A stretch of DNA of 64,000 nucleotides from VRUE01 sp963712595 (GCA_963712595.1 CAVQIM010000003.1:248001-312000), one strand, 5' to 3'; counted from the stretch's first letter, positions 40,458 through 49,343 are shown. Numbers and translations: made by a program. The notes: generated by a model not told the origin, from the sequence alone.

Positions 40458-41713
40458 GGGGCGGGACCTGGATGTATCTCGTAGGCGTGGGCGGAGAGAG
40501 AAGCCGAGGCGGGACGGCTGGCCGGGATCGCACGACTCGTCCCGGTGCCGCGGCGCGCCGACCAGCGCGGGCGCACCGGTTCGACCCCGAGCAGCGCCGA
40601 CCAGGTGGCCGTCTCGATCACGCCGTCGGCCGGCAGGCCATTGGCGACCTGGAAGGAGCGCACAGCTGTGTAGGTGAGCTTGCCGAAGATTCCCGTAACC
40701 GGAAGCTGTTTCGCGCCGGACGCAACCAGATGCTCCTGTGCCCAGACGACGAGGTCGCCGCGGCTGCCGCGCCGCAGATTCGGGTGGTCGACGATGGGCT
40801 GGTAGCCCACCACCGCCCCGGCGGTCGTCGTGCCCAGCGCGTTCCAGGTGCGCGGATCGGTCTCCTGCCAGTCCCACCAGCTGGGCGACAGGCCGCCGTA
40901 GCTCGAGGCAAAGCGGCGGAAGCGCAGCACCTGGGCACGGCCGGGGCTTTCGTAGGTCTGTCCGATCGGGTAGACCGGGTGCCCCCAGAGGCGGTTGAAG
41001 AGGTAGGTGTGCTCGTAGACCGCGCGAACCGAGGCGCCGATCGCCTTCCAGTACATCTGCGGCTGGTTGAAGGTGGCGCCTTCGGGACCGAGGAAGACCG
41101 AGTAGGGGAAGGACGGGTGGTAGTCGACGTAGGGGAAGCCGGCGAGGGAAAGGGGGAAGCGGGGGCCGATCCGAGCGCGCAGGGCGCGGATGTAGCGGTC
41201 GGCCGAGGCGTAGCGACCCTCGTACGCGCCCTCGGCGTCGATCACCAGGCAGTCGGCGCCGCGACGCGCCGCCGACGCGCCTACCCTGGCCTCGGCCAGC
41301 GGCCGTTCGCCGTAGACGAACTGCCAGGCGCAAACGTCGAGGCCGCCCCGATGGAGCGCGTCGACCAGTTCCGAGTTGAACTGGCTCCAGACGCTGCCGC
41401 CATCGCCCTCCTTGATGTAGAGCGTGCCGATGCCGACGCGCTCGGCGCGGGCGAGGATGCGCGGGATGTTGCCCCCATCGGAGCGGTCGACATACCAGAT
41501 CCACATGCCCTGGCGATCGAACGGGGTCTGGCCGCCGGGGGTGGCGGCGTCCGGGTCGGCCGCACCTCCGGGTAGACCCGGAAATGCGCAGGCAGCGGTG
41601 GGCATGTACGCGAGGAGCGCCATTGCGAGAACCATCGCGACGAACCCTGGGCGGCCCCCCGACGCCTCGAAGCTAACGGGCTTCACGTCGACTTCGAACA
41701 CCGTAGCGTGCAT
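40454..41713 (-). CDS. Secreted glycoside-hydrolase-like protein with peptidoglycan-binding domain
   Basis: A 419-residue exported protein: a hydrophobic signal (about residues 27-42, AMVLAMALLAYMPTAACA), a TIM-barrel-like region (about 65-300) with GMWIWYVDRSDGG, GTLYIKEGDGG, CLVIDAEGAYEGRY and YWDWQETDPRTW-like motifs, and a C-terminal PG-binding-1 domain (about 305-375; LVVWAQEHLVASG, FGKLTYTAVRSFQVANGLPADGVI). A basic tail ends it. It probably acts on, or binds, cell wall glycan. ATG 41713 is the likeliest start; an upstream one is less supported. Confidence 0.72.
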   Translation of the reverse strand: MHATVFEVDVKPVSFEASGGRPGFVAMVLAMALLAYMPTAACAFPGLPGGAADPDAATPGGQTPFDRQGMWIWYVDRSDGGNIPRILARAERVGIGTLYIKEGDGGSVWSQFNSELVDALHRGGLDVCAWQFVYGERPLAEARVGASAARRGADCLVIDAEGAYEGRYASADRYIRALRARIGPRFPLSLAGFPYVDYHPSFPYSVFLGPEGATFNQPQMYWKAIGASVRAVYEHTYLFNRLWGHPVYPIGQTYESPGRAQVLRFRRFASSYGGLSPSWWDWQETDPRTWNALGTTTAGAVVGYQPIVDHPNLRRGSRGDLVVWAQEHLVASGAKQLPVTGIFGKLTYTAVRSFQVANGLPADGVIETATWSALLGVEPVRPRWSARRGTGTSRAIPASRPASASLSAHAYEIHPGPAP

Positions 41714-41810
41714 TGGGCTGCGCTTGGCAAATCCGCCATACCATTGGCGTACCAATAGAGCCCTGGTTGACGGCCCACCGCTGCTCGACCAGCTGACACG
41801 CGGTCCTAGT
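41714..41810. promoter_or_regulatory. Divergent promoter spacer with ATTGG-N4-CCAAT dyad
   Basis: This 97-base spacer separates the glycoside-hydrolase-like gene (-) from the deacetylase (+). ATTGG (41743-41747) and CCAAT (41752-41756) form a dyad with spacer CGTA that could be a shared operator. Confidence 0.35.
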
Positions 41811-43028
41811 ATGGACATCCCTCCCCGAGCCGGTCAGCCGAGCCCCGCGATTCGCCTTCCTCGCAAAATCCTGTGCAGTGCCGTCATCGCCGCGAGCTTC
41901 CTCGCAGCGATGCTCGCGCCGCCACCGGCGGGCGCGAGCATCGCTGCCAACCCGGTCCGCGCTCAGCTCTTCCAGGCCGGGCGTCGGCTGGTCTTCTCCC
42001 TGCGGACCTCGGTGCCCGTGGCGCTTGCCCGGCTCGATCGGCTGCCCCGCGCGAGCGGCTCCAGCTACCTCTGCCTGGCGCTGAGCGCCGCCGGTCGCGG
42101 GGGAGAGCGGCGACTCTGCCTCGGTGGTGGCACGAGCTCCCGGCGGCGAGTCGGCCTCGAGTCGCTCGACGCCGCGGGCGAGGTGGTCGACGAGAACGTG
42201 ATCGCCGCCCGCGTGAAGCGCCCCGACGAGAAAAGGTTGGTGCTGGCGCTGCTCCCCGGCGACGCCGGCCTGAAGCCCCATCGCTACCGCTGGCGCGTGC
42301 TCGCCGGTGCCGGCGAGTGCAGGGCGGAGGCCGCGCGTGCCTGCGAAGAGAGCCTTCCGCGGCAGGGATCGCGGCTCTTCCGCCTGCGCCCCGTGCGCGC
42401 GGTCGGATGCACCGGCGGCACCGCGGGCCTCGACACCAACGGGCCGCGCGAGCGCAGGGCCGTCGCGCTCACCTTCGACGACGGGCCGAGCGACTACACA
42501 ACGGGCTTCCTCGACGTGCTGCACGAAAAGCGCGCCCCCGGCACCTTCTTCGAGATCGGTCAGGAGATGCCCGGGCGGGCGGCGACGATGCGCCGGATCC
42601 TCCGCGAAGGCAGCGAGATCGGCGACCACACGATGCACCACGTCGAACTCCCGGGCCATGCCGAGATCGCCGGCGCCCGCGACCTGATCGAGTCCTACAC
42701 CCACTTCGAGCCCTGCCTCTTCCGCCCTCCGGGCGGCGCAGTAGACCCCAGCGTCATCTCCACCGCCGGCGGCCTCGGGATGAGGACGATCACCTGGGAC
42801 GTCGACCCGGCCGACTGGACCAACCCCGGCAGCGCCGCCGTCTACAGCCGCATCGTCGACGCCGTCCAGCCCGGATCGATCGTCCTCATGCACGACGGTG
42901 GCGGCGATCGCGGCGGCACGCTGGCGGCGCTGCCGAAGATCATCGACACCCTGCGCGCCCGCGGCTACGCCTTCGAGACAGTCACCCAGCTGCTCGGCCA
43001 GCGGATCCTCTACAGGCCCTACGGCTGA
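41811..43028 (+). CDS. Secreted polysaccharide deacetylase (NodB domain)
   Basis: A 405-residue exported protein with signal peptide (about 1-45, ending PPPAGAS), a beta-rich N-terminal domain (about 50-200) and a NodB domain (about 215-400). The motifs are VALTFDDGPSDYTT (motif 1, catalytic and metal Asp), DHTMHHVELPGH (motif 2, metal His) and FRPPGGAVDP (motif 3), then TWDVDPADW and IVLMHDGGG. It likely deacetylates peptidoglycan or another surface glycan. ATG 41811 is the most plausible start. Confidence 0.88.
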   Translation: MDIPPRAGQPSPAIRLPRKILCSAVIAASFLAAMLAPPPAGASIAANPVRAQLFQAGRRLVFSLRTSVPVALARLDRLPRASGSSYLCLALSAAGRGGERRLCLGGGTSSRRRVGLESLDAAGEVVDENVIAARVKRPDEKRLVLALLPGDAGLKPHRYRWRVLAGAGECRAEAARACEESLPRQGSRLFRLRPVRAVGCTGGTAGLDTNGPRERRAVALTFDDGPSDYTTGFLDVLHEKRAPGTFFEIGQEMPGRAATMRRILREGSEIGDHTMHHVELPGHAEIAGARDLIESYTHFEPCLFRPPGGAVDPSVISTAGGLGMRTITWDVDPADWTNPGSAAVYSRIVDAVQPGSIVLMHDGGGDRGGTLAALPKIIDTLRARGYAFETVTQLLGQRILYRPYG

Positions 43029-43081
43029 CGGAGCACCCCCTTGACACAACCGATCGCGTCCCCCCCACGTAATGGAGTGCG

Positions 43082-44344
43082 ATGAGGATCGCGATCGTCG
43101 GAACGGGCGTCTCGGGGCTCGTTGCCGCCCACCTGCTTCACCGCGAACACGAGATCGCGGTCTACGAGGCCGCCGCTCGGGTGGGCGGCCACTCCAACAC
43201 GATCCGGGTCGACGACGCCAAGGGGACCCACTGGGTGGATACCGGCTTCATCGTCTTCAACGACCGCAACTACCCGAGCTTCGAACGGCTGCTGGCGGAG
43301 CTCGGCGTCGAGACCCAGCCCTCCCACATGAGCTTCTCGGTATCCGACGGCCGCGGCAAGTTCGAGTACGCCGGCACGCCACTTGGCCTCTTCGCCCGTC
43401 CCGCCCACCTGCTCAGCCCGTCCTTCTTGGGAATGCTGAGCGACTGGCGCCGCTTCAACCGCGAGGCCAGGGCGCTGGTCGGGGTGAACGGAACCGCGCC
43501 CTCGCTCGGGATCTGGCTGCAGCAGAAGGGTTTCTCAAAGCACTTCGTCGAGCGGCTGATCGTCCCCCAGGCTTCGGCCGTCTGGTCAGCCGACCCGGAG
43601 CAGATGTGGAGCTTCCCGGCCAGCTTCATGGCCGAGTTCTTCGAGAACCACGGCATGTTCAGCCTTCGCGACCGACCGCGCTGGCGGACCGTCAGCGGCG
43701 GCTCGATCCGCTACCTGGAGGCGATCGCAGCGCCCTGGCGCGATCGGGTTCGGCTGCGCGCGCCGGTGCGCCGAATCGAGCGGCTCGGCAGTGGCGTGCG
43801 GATCGAGGCGGACGGCTGCGAGAGCGAGGAGTTCGACGAGGTGGTGGTCGCGACCCACTCCGACCAGGCGTTGGCGATGCTCGCCGACCCGAGCGAAGCC
43901 GAGCGCGAGATCCTCGGCGCCATCCCCTACCAGCGCAACGAAGCCGTGCTGCACACCGATGCTTCGCTGCTGCCCCGGCGCCGCGCGGCCTGGTCGAGCT
44001 GGAACTTCCACCTCACCGAGCGACCCGCCCAGCGCACCACCGTCACCTACTGGATGAACAACCTGCAGCGCCTGCGCAGCGAGCGGCAGCTCCTGCTCAC
44101 GCTCAACCGCGGCGAGGAGATAGACCCCGAGCGAGTGCTCCACCGCATCTCCTACGACCATCCGGTCTACACGGCCGAGGGCGTGCGAGCCCAGGCCCAG
44201 CACGGCGAGATCAGCGGCGTCCGCAGCACCCACTACTGCGGCGCCTACTGGGGCTGGGGGTTCCACGAGGACGGCGTCGTCAGTGCTCAGCGCGTCTGTA
44301 AGCGGATCGCTGCCGCACCGCCGGAGAGGGCGTTGGCCGCATGA
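43082..44344 (+). CDS. FAD-dependent oxidoreductase of the cyclopropane/furan fatty acid cassette
   Basis: A 420-residue flavoprotein beginning RIAIVGTGVSGLVAAHLLHREHEIAVYEA, then RVGGHSNT and WVDTGFIVFNDRNYPSF, and a C-terminal YCGAYWGWGFHEDGV. This is the COG2907 group commonly paired with CFA-type methyltransferases; in Rhodobacter related proteins act in furan fatty acid synthesis as acyl desaturases. The stop overlaps the DUF1365 start (ATGA). It probably modifies acyl chains of membrane lipids. Confidence 0.85.
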   Translation: MRIAIVGTGVSGLVAAHLLHREHEIAVYEAAARVGGHSNTIRVDDAKGTHWVDTGFIVFNDRNYPSFERLLAELGVETQPSHMSFSVSDGRGKFEYAGTPLGLFARPAHLLSPSFLGMLSDWRRFNREARALVGVNGTAPSLGIWLQQKGFSKHFVERLIVPQASAVWSADPEQMWSFPASFMAEFFENHGMFSLRDRPRWRTVSGGSIRYLEAIAAPWRDRVRLRAPVRRIERLGSGVRIEADGCESEEFDEVVVATHSDQALAMLADPSEAEREILGAIPYQRNEAVLHTDASLLPRRRAAWSSWNFHLTERPAQRTTVTYWMNNLQRLRSERQLLLTLNRGEEIDPERVLHRISYDHPVYTAEGVRAQAQHGEISGVRSTHYCGAYWGWGFHEDGVVSAQRVCKRIAAAPPERALAA

Positions 44345-45120
44345 GCGCCTCGGCCGTCTACGAGGGCTGGATCCGCCACCGGCGCTTCGAGCCGATCGAG
44401 CACGACTTCCGCTACCGGCTCTTCCTCATGTACCTCGACCTCGATGAGCTGCCAGAGGCGCTCGACCCTTTCCCGCTCTGGTCGGCGCGAAGACCGGCAC
44501 CTGCACGCTTCTGCCGTGCCGACTTCATGGGCGATCCAGCCCGGCCTCTGGCCGAGTGCGCCCGCGACGCGGTCGAGGAACGGACCGGCAGCCGGCCTGC
44601 CGGTCCGGTGCGGCTGCTCGCCAACCTGCGCTACCTCGGCCACGTCTTCAACCCGGTCGCCTTCTACTACTGCTTCGACGCCGGTGGCGGTACGGTCGAG
44701 GCGGTCGTCGCCGACGTCAACAACATCCCTTGGGGAGAGCGTCATCCTTATGTGATGGCGCGCGGAACGCGCCGGGGGACGGTGTTGAGAGAAGAGCTCG
44801 ACAAGGCGCTGCACGTCTCCCCCCTGATGGGGATGGACCAGACCTATGCACTGAGCGCCACGGAACCCGGCGCCGGGCTCATCGTCCATATCGAGTCACG
44901 CCCGAAGGGCGATCGGAGAAAGGCATTCGACGCCACCCTCTCGGTGCGCCGCCGTGAGCTGAGCAGCCCCCTCTTGGCGCGGATGCTGCTCCGCTACCCG
45001 GCGATGTCGCTGCAAGTCGTCGCCAAGATCTACGCGCAGTCGCTGCGGCTGAAGCTGAAGGGGGCCCACTACTTCCCCCATCCCGAGGGGAGGCGCCCAA
45101 GGAGGTTCCTATCTCCGTAG
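44341..45120 (+). CDS. DUF1365 protein
   Basis: A 259-residue protein starting SASAVYEGWIRHRRFEPIEHDFRYRLFLMYLDLDEL, with LRYLGHVFNPVAFYYCFD and a C-terminal SLQVVAKIYAQSLRLKLKGA, characteristic of DUF1365. The family nearly always lies between the COG2907 oxidoreductase and a CFA-type methyltransferase, as here, and is thought to be part of that lipid modification. Its biochemical activity is not established. The end overlaps the probable start region of the next gene. Confidence 0.88.
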   Translation: MSASAVYEGWIRHRRFEPIEHDFRYRLFLMYLDLDELPEALDPFPLWSARRPAPARFCRADFMGDPARPLAECARDAVEERTGSRPAGPVRLLANLRYLGHVFNPVAFYYCFDAGGGTVEAVVADVNNIPWGERHPYVMARGTRRGTVLREELDKALHVSPLMGMDQTYALSATEPGAGLIVHIESRPKGDRRKAFDATLSVRRRELSSPLLARMLLRYPAMSLQVVAKIYAQSLRLKLKGAHYFPHPEGRRPRRFLSP

Positions 45121-46304
45121 GGGACCGGCTCGCCCGCAACGCCGTCTGCCAGGTGCTGCGCCGCGTCCGCGCCGGCCGGATCGAGGTGCTCGAGGATGGG
45201 CGACAGCGATCGTTCGGGCCCGAGGACGCCGCCCTGCGAGCGACGGTGACGATCCACGACCCCGCGGCCTGGCGCGGGCCGCTGCGCGGCAGCGTCGGCC
45301 TCGGCGAGACCTACGTCGAAGGGCTCTGGGAAACCGACGATCTGGTCGCGCTGTTGCGGATCGCCGCCCGCGAGCTGCGCCAGCTCGACGGCCTGCGCGG
45401 GGCCATCGCCAGACCGCGCGGGGCGCTGCACCGGGTTCGCCACCTGGTGCCGGAGAACACCCGGGCGAAGGCCAGGGCCCACATCGCCGCCCACTACGAC
45501 CTCGGCAACGATCTCTTCGCCGCCTTCCTCGACGAGCGAATGATGTATTCCTGCGCCTACTTCCCCCGGCAGGACGCAAGCCTGGAGGACGCTCAGCTGG
45601 CCAAGCTCGAACGGATCTGCCGCAACCTCCGCCTCGGCCCCGAGAGCCATCTGCTGGAGATCGGAACCGGATGGGGCGGTCTCGCCGTCCACGCCGCCCG
45701 CGAGCACGGCTGCCGGGTGACGACTACGACGATCTCCGTCGAGCAGCATGAGCTGGCGAGGGAGCGCGTGCGGGAAGCCAGCCTCGACGATCGGGTCACG
45801 GTGCTGATGGAGGACTACCGCGACCTGCGCGGCAGCTACGACAGGCTGGTCTCGGTCGAGATGATCGAGGCGGTCGGCTGGCAGTACTTCGACGACTTCT
45901 TCCGCCGCTGTAGCGAGCTGCTCACTTCGGATGGGCTGATGCTGCTGCAGGCGATCACGATCGACGACGGCATCTACGAGATCGAGAAGGGCGCCCGCAG
46001 CTTCGCCAACACCCACGTCTTCCCCGGCGGCTGCCTCCCGTCCAAGGGGCTGATCGCCGATTGCGTCGCCCGCGTCACCGACATGCGCGAGGTGTGGATG
46101 GAGGACATCACGGCCCACTACCCGCTTACCCTGGCCGCCTGGAGGGAACGGTTCCTGGCGACCTGGAACCGCCTTCGCCGACGCGGCTACGACGAGCGGT
46201 TTCGCCGCTTCTGGACCTTCTACCTGAGCTCCTCGGAGGCGGGCTTTCGAGAGCGTAGGATCGGCGACGTGCAGGCGCTGTTCGCCAAGCCGGAGTGGCG
46301 ATGA
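45111..46304 (+). CDS. Cyclopropane-fatty-acid-synthase-like SAM methyltransferase
   Basis: A CFA/mycolic-type methyltransferase: ARAHIAAHYDLGNDLFAAFLDERMMYSCAYF, LLEIGTGWGGLAVHAAREHGC (motif I), MIEAVGWQYFDDFF and a C-terminal RFRRFWTFYLSSSEAGFR. It would methylenate or methylate unsaturated acyl chains. The first standard start is GTG 45153, but the frame upstream reads ISVGDRLARNAVCQ like a normal N-terminus, and AAGGAGG (45099-45105) is correctly spaced for ATC 45111. I therefore place the start there, giving 397 residues; use 45153 (383 residues) if ATC is rejected. Confidence 0.85.
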   Translation: MSVGDRLARNAVCQVLRRVRAGRIEVLEDGRQRSFGPEDAALRATVTIHDPAAWRGPLRGSVGLGETYVEGLWETDDLVALLRIAARELRQLDGLRGAIARPRGALHRVRHLVPENTRAKARAHIAAHYDLGNDLFAAFLDERMMYSCAYFPRQDASLEDAQLAKLERICRNLRLGPESHLLEIGTGWGGLAVHAAREHGCRVTTTTISVEQHELARERVREASLDDRVTVLMEDYRDLRGSYDRLVSVEMIEAVGWQYFDDFFRRCSELLTSDGLMLLQAITIDDGIYEIEKGARSFANTHVFPGGCLPSKGLIADCVARVTDMREVWMEDITAHYPLTLAAWRERFLATWNRLRRRGYDERFRRFWTFYLSSSEAGFRERRIGDVQALFAKPEWR

Positions 46305-47059
46305 GGAAGGGGAGCGGCGAGGCCCTGCTCCTCCTCCACGGGCTGGGTGCTTCAACCGCGGTTTGGGACCCGGTGATCGACCACCTCGCGCGGGAGCGCG
46401 AGGTGGTGACGATCGACCTGCCCGGGTTCGGCGCCGCCCCGCCGCTGCCGCCGGAAGTCGAGCCGACCGCGGCCCACCTGGCGGCAGCGGTGCGCGATGC
46501 CTGCGGCGAGCTCGGGGTCGAGCGCCCCCACGTGGCGGGAAACTCGCTGGGCGGCTGGGTCGGCTTGGAAATGGGCCGCGCCGGGTGGGCGGCGTCGGTC
46601 ACGGCGCTCTCTCCGGCCGGCCTCTGGCGAGCGCCGCTCGGCGATCGCCGCCTCGATTCCCGCCTCTGGGCGCGGCGCCTGCGACCCTTCGTCTCGCTGG
46701 CGCTGCGAACGCGGCGGGCCCGCGAGGCGATGCTCGCCACTTTCGCGGCGCGACCCGAGCGCATCCCGGCCGAGGTCGGGCGGGAGCTGGTGCTGGGCTG
46801 GATCGACTCCAACGGCTACGACGGCGCCAACCGCGCGATGCGGACCCACGTCTTCGACCCCGCCGGCTACCCGGACCTTCCCGTGACCCTGGCCTGGGGC
46901 GAGCTCGACCGCCTCGTCGCCCCGCCGCGCCCCGAGCGGCGGCCTGCCGGCGCCCGCTACCTGGTCCTGCCCGGCGTCGGCCACACGCCGATGTGGGACG
47001 ACCCCGGCCTGATCGCCGAAACGCTGCTGCAGGGCAGCTCGGTATCGGCTGCAGTCTGA
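46301..47059 (+). CDS. Alpha/beta hydrolase
   Basis: A 252-residue hydrolase with oxyanion LLLLHGLGAST, nucleophile elbow VAGNSLGGWVGL, acid WGELDRLVAP and catalytic His in GVGHTPMWDDP: a complete triad. The short cap region (about 125-180) is helical. ATG 46301 overlaps the methyltransferase stop (ATGA), so it belongs to the lipid cassette; GTG 46295 is an alternative start. The substrate is unknown. Confidence 0.88.
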   Translation: MRKGSGEALLLLHGLGASTAVWDPVIDHLAREREVVTIDLPGFGAAPPLPPEVEPTAAHLAAAVRDACGELGVERPHVAGNSLGGWVGLEMGRAGWAASVTALSPAGLWRAPLGDRRLDSRLWARRLRPFVSLALRTRRAREAMLATFAARPERIPAEVGRELVLGWIDSNGYDGANRAMRTHVFDPAGYPDLPVTLAWGELDRLVAPPRPERRPAGARYLVLPGVGHTPMWDDPGLIAETLLQGSSVSAAV

Positions 47060-47103
47060 GTTCTGGGAGAGTTCGGGGACGCGAGCAACCGAAGGGAGAG
47101 CGA

Positions 47104-47850
47104 GTGCTAGTCGAGAGGACCGAGAACCCACAGTGGCTGTCGAACGCCTACCTCGTCGCCGACGAAGCCGGCGGCAAGGGCGTCTTGATCGACGGCAACG
47201 ACGACGTCGGCCCGCTGCTCGAGCGCGCCGAGCGGGACGGGATCGAGATCACCCACGTGCTCATCACCCATCCCCATCTCGACCATGTCGCCGGCCTCGC
47301 CGAAGCGCAGCAGATACTCGGTGGCGTGCCGATGGTCGCCCACGCCGAGGCGGCGGCGGAGATCGAGGAGGAGGTTGCGCTGACCCTCGCCGACGGCGAG
47401 AAGCTCAGCACCGGTGGGCTCGAGATCGAAGCGATCTCCACGCCCGGGCACGCCACCGGCCACGTCGCCTTCCTCGTCAACGGCTCCGATGTCTTCACCG
47501 CCGACGTCCTCTTCAAGGGCACGGTCGGCGGCACGATGGCGCCGGGCGCCAGCGGCTTCGACGACCTGCGCTCCTCGGTGCTGCGGTTGATGGAGCTGCC
47601 GCCCGAGACCGTCGTCCACCCCGGCCACCGCGAGCCGACGACGATCGGCGATGAGTGGGAGGGCAACCCCTTCGTCCGCATCTGGCGCGACCTCGACCAG
47701 GTCGGGGACGAGAACGTAACGGTCTGGGGACGCCCGGCGACGCTGAAGCTCTGGGCGCCCGACTACGACGGCGGCAACAAGGCCTGGATCGTCTTCGCCG
47801 ACGATGGCACGGAGGCCATCGTCGGCGGGTCTCAGGTCGAACGCGGCTAG
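47104..47850 (+). CDS. Metallo-beta-lactamase-fold hydrolase (glyoxalase II-like)
   Basis: A 248-residue protein with the zinc motif LITHPHLDHVAGL, ISTPGHATGHVAF, VFTADVLFKGTVG and VHPGHREPTT, all metal ligands of the MBL fold. It resembles hydroxyacylglutathione hydrolase-like thioesterases. The start is GTG 47104 after AAGGGAG. An extra C-terminal part (about 195-248) extends beyond the core. Its stop overlaps that of the convergent secreted-protein gene (CTAG). Confidence 0.87.
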   Translation: MLVERTENPQWLSNAYLVADEAGGKGVLIDGNDDVGPLLERAERDGIEITHVLITHPHLDHVAGLAEAQQILGGVPMVAHAEAAAEIEEEVALTLADGEKLSTGGLEIEAISTPGHATGHVAFLVNGSDVFTADVLFKGTVGGTMAPGASGFDDLRSSVLRLMELPPETVVHPGHREPTTIGDEWEGNPFVRIWRDLDQVGDENVTVWGRPATLKLWAPDYDGGNKAWIVFADDGTEAIVGGSQVERG

Positions 47851-48476
47851 CGAATCACCGCCTCCATCAGCAGCCAGCAGCCGTCGGTGCTGGCGGCGGG
47901 GGTGAAGGAGCCGCCGAGGAAGAGCGGCGGCGTGTAGATGAGCGTGTTGTCGCCGCCCGAGGAGCAGCGGATCATCGAGGTGATGCTGCCGCGCAGCGCC
48001 AGCTGCTCGCCCTTCTTGATCTTCATCTCGACCGGGAAGGACTCGACTCTGTAGTCGCCTTCTTCTTCGGCCGATTCGACCTGTCCCCGGTAGCTGATCC
48101 TCTGCCCGTACCGCTTGGCGATGGCGTCGGTGCCGTTGATCTTCTTCACGGCCATCAGGCGGAAGCTGCCGGGACCGCCCGCGATCAGCCGGATCTTCCT
48201 GATCGTCCCGGTCTTCGGGGCGATCTCGCCGCCGTTGGGCCGTCCGTAGGCGTCGTTGAGGACCATCGTGCAGGGCTCGAGCGGGGCTTCAGGGCCGTTG
48301 CAGGTGAGGCCGGGCAGCGAGTTCGAGGGCTGCACGGTCGAGTTGAGCTTGGCGCCGAACTTGACCGGGGCCGCGGCGACGCCGGCTGCCGGGGCAACGG
48401 TCAGGGCCAGGCTTGCAAGGGCGGCGACAACGCCGGTGCGGCGGATGATCTTCTGGGCGGGGCTCTTGTGTGTCAT
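47847..48476 (-). CDS. Secreted protein of unknown function
   Basis: A 209-residue exported protein with a long basic N-region and signal peptide (about 1-36, ending GVAAAP). The mature part has two early cysteines (LTCNGPEAPLEPC), later MIRCSSGGDN and ASTDGCWLLMEA, so two disulfides are possible. It is beta-rich. I recognise no family. The start is ATG 48476, 7 bases after AAAGGAG. Its upstream spacer carries a repeated hairpin (48596-48642). Confidence 0.72.
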   Translation of the reverse strand: MTHKSPAQKIIRRTGVVAALASLALTVAPAAGVAAAPVKFGAKLNSTVQPSNSLPGLTCNGPEAPLEPCTMVLNDAYGRPNGGEIAPKTGTIRKIRLIAGGPGSFRLMAVKKINGTDAIAKRYGQRISYRGQVESAEEEGDYRVESFPVEMKIKKGEQLALRGSITSMIRCSSGGDNTLIYTPPLFLGGSFTPAASTDGCWLLMEAVIR

Positions 48477-48595
48477 TTGAATCTCCTTTGGATGCGCTGC
48501 GGAACGGGCGATTGCTCTGTGCCCCCAGCTTCGACCGCGTCGGGCGCCCCGCCCAGACGTCCCAGGGGTGAACTCGCTCACCCCTCTTCCCCCCT

Positions 48596-48642
48596 TTCCG
48601 GTGCGCTTTATGTGCCCTGGGGTGGCATAAAGCGCACCGGAA
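48596..48642. repeat. Dispersed hairpin repeat, copy 2
   Basis: The arms TTCCGGTGCGCTTTATG (48596-48612) and CATAAAGCGCACCGGAA (48626-48642) are 17 bases and perfect, with a 13-base loop. The right arm is identical to 8321-8337 in copy 1. It lies in the spacer between two divergent genes, 26 bases before the FHA start, so it would be in or near a promoter. Confidence 0.6.
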
Positions 48643-48668
48643 GCAGGGGTCGGTCTTAGGATCAGCGC

Positions 48669-49343
48669 GTGAGCACCGAGCCACGCCGGACCAGCGCCCC
48701 CGAGCTGAAGGCGCAGATCGAGGCCGAGCGCGGCGGCCGCCCTTTCCTCGTCCTCCGCGACGGCGAAGGAGAGCAGCGAATCGTCGTCGTCGAGGAGGGC
48801 ACGGCCGAGCTCTGGGTCGGGCGGGGCGAGGCGGCGACCCTGCGCCTCGACTGGGACGAGGAGGTCTCGGCCCTGCACGCGCAGATCGAGGTCGTCGGCG
48901 AGGAGTGCACCCTGCTCGACGACGGCCTCTCCCGCAACGGCTCCTTCGTCGGCGAGGAGCGCGTCCACGGTCGCCGGCGCCTGCGCGACGGCGACACCCT
49001 GCGCTTCGGCCGCACGGCGGTCCTCTACCGCCGGCCCGGAGAGGGCGCGCCGGAAGCCACGGCGATCGCCAGCGAGGTGCCAGCCGCAGCGACGGTCTCA
49101 CCCGGCCAGCGCCGCGTCCTCCTCGCCCTCTGCCGCCCCTTCAAGGACGGCGCCGCCTTCGCCACCGCACCGACCAACCAGGCGATCGCGGCCGAGCTGC
49201 ACCTCAGCGTCGACGCGGTCAAGACCCATATGCGGGCCCTCTTCGAGAAGCTCGAGGTGGAGGACCTGCCGCAGAACCGCAAGCGCGTCGCCCTGATCGA
49301 GCGGGCCCTGCAGCGCGGCGTCGTCAGCCGTCGCGAGCTTTAG
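48669..49343 (+). CDS. FHA-domain protein with C-terminal LuxR-like helix-turn-helix
   Basis: A 224-residue protein. The FHA domain (about 45-120) has WVGRGEAATLRLDWDEEVSALHAQIEV and LLDDGLSRNGSFVGEERV, binding phosphothreonine. The C-terminus (about 140-210) holds TVSPGQRRVLLALCRPF and TNQAIAAELHLSVDAVKTHMRALFEKLEV, like a LuxR/GerE helix-turn-helix. It may be a kinase-controlled transcription factor. It starts at GTG 48669; no Ser/Thr kinase gene is seen in the window. The FtsH-like gene follows 77 bases later. Confidence 0.83.
   Translation: MSTEPRRTSAPELKAQIEAERGGRPFLVLRDGEGEQRIVVVEEGTAELWVGRGEAATLRLDWDEEVSALHAQIEVVGEECTLLDDGLSRNGSFVGEERVHGRRRLRDGDTLRFGRTAVLYRRPGEGAPEATAIASEVPAAATVSPGQRRVLLALCRPFKDGAAFATAPTNQAIAAELHLSVDAVKTHMRALFEKLEVEDLPQNRKRVALIERALQRGVVSRREL

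Noticed and set aside
40458..41504. N-terminal extension of the metallopeptidase frame
   Set aside because: It runs antiparallel in phase through the glycoside-hydrolase-like gene; the GTGA junction and signal peptide at 40457 fit better.
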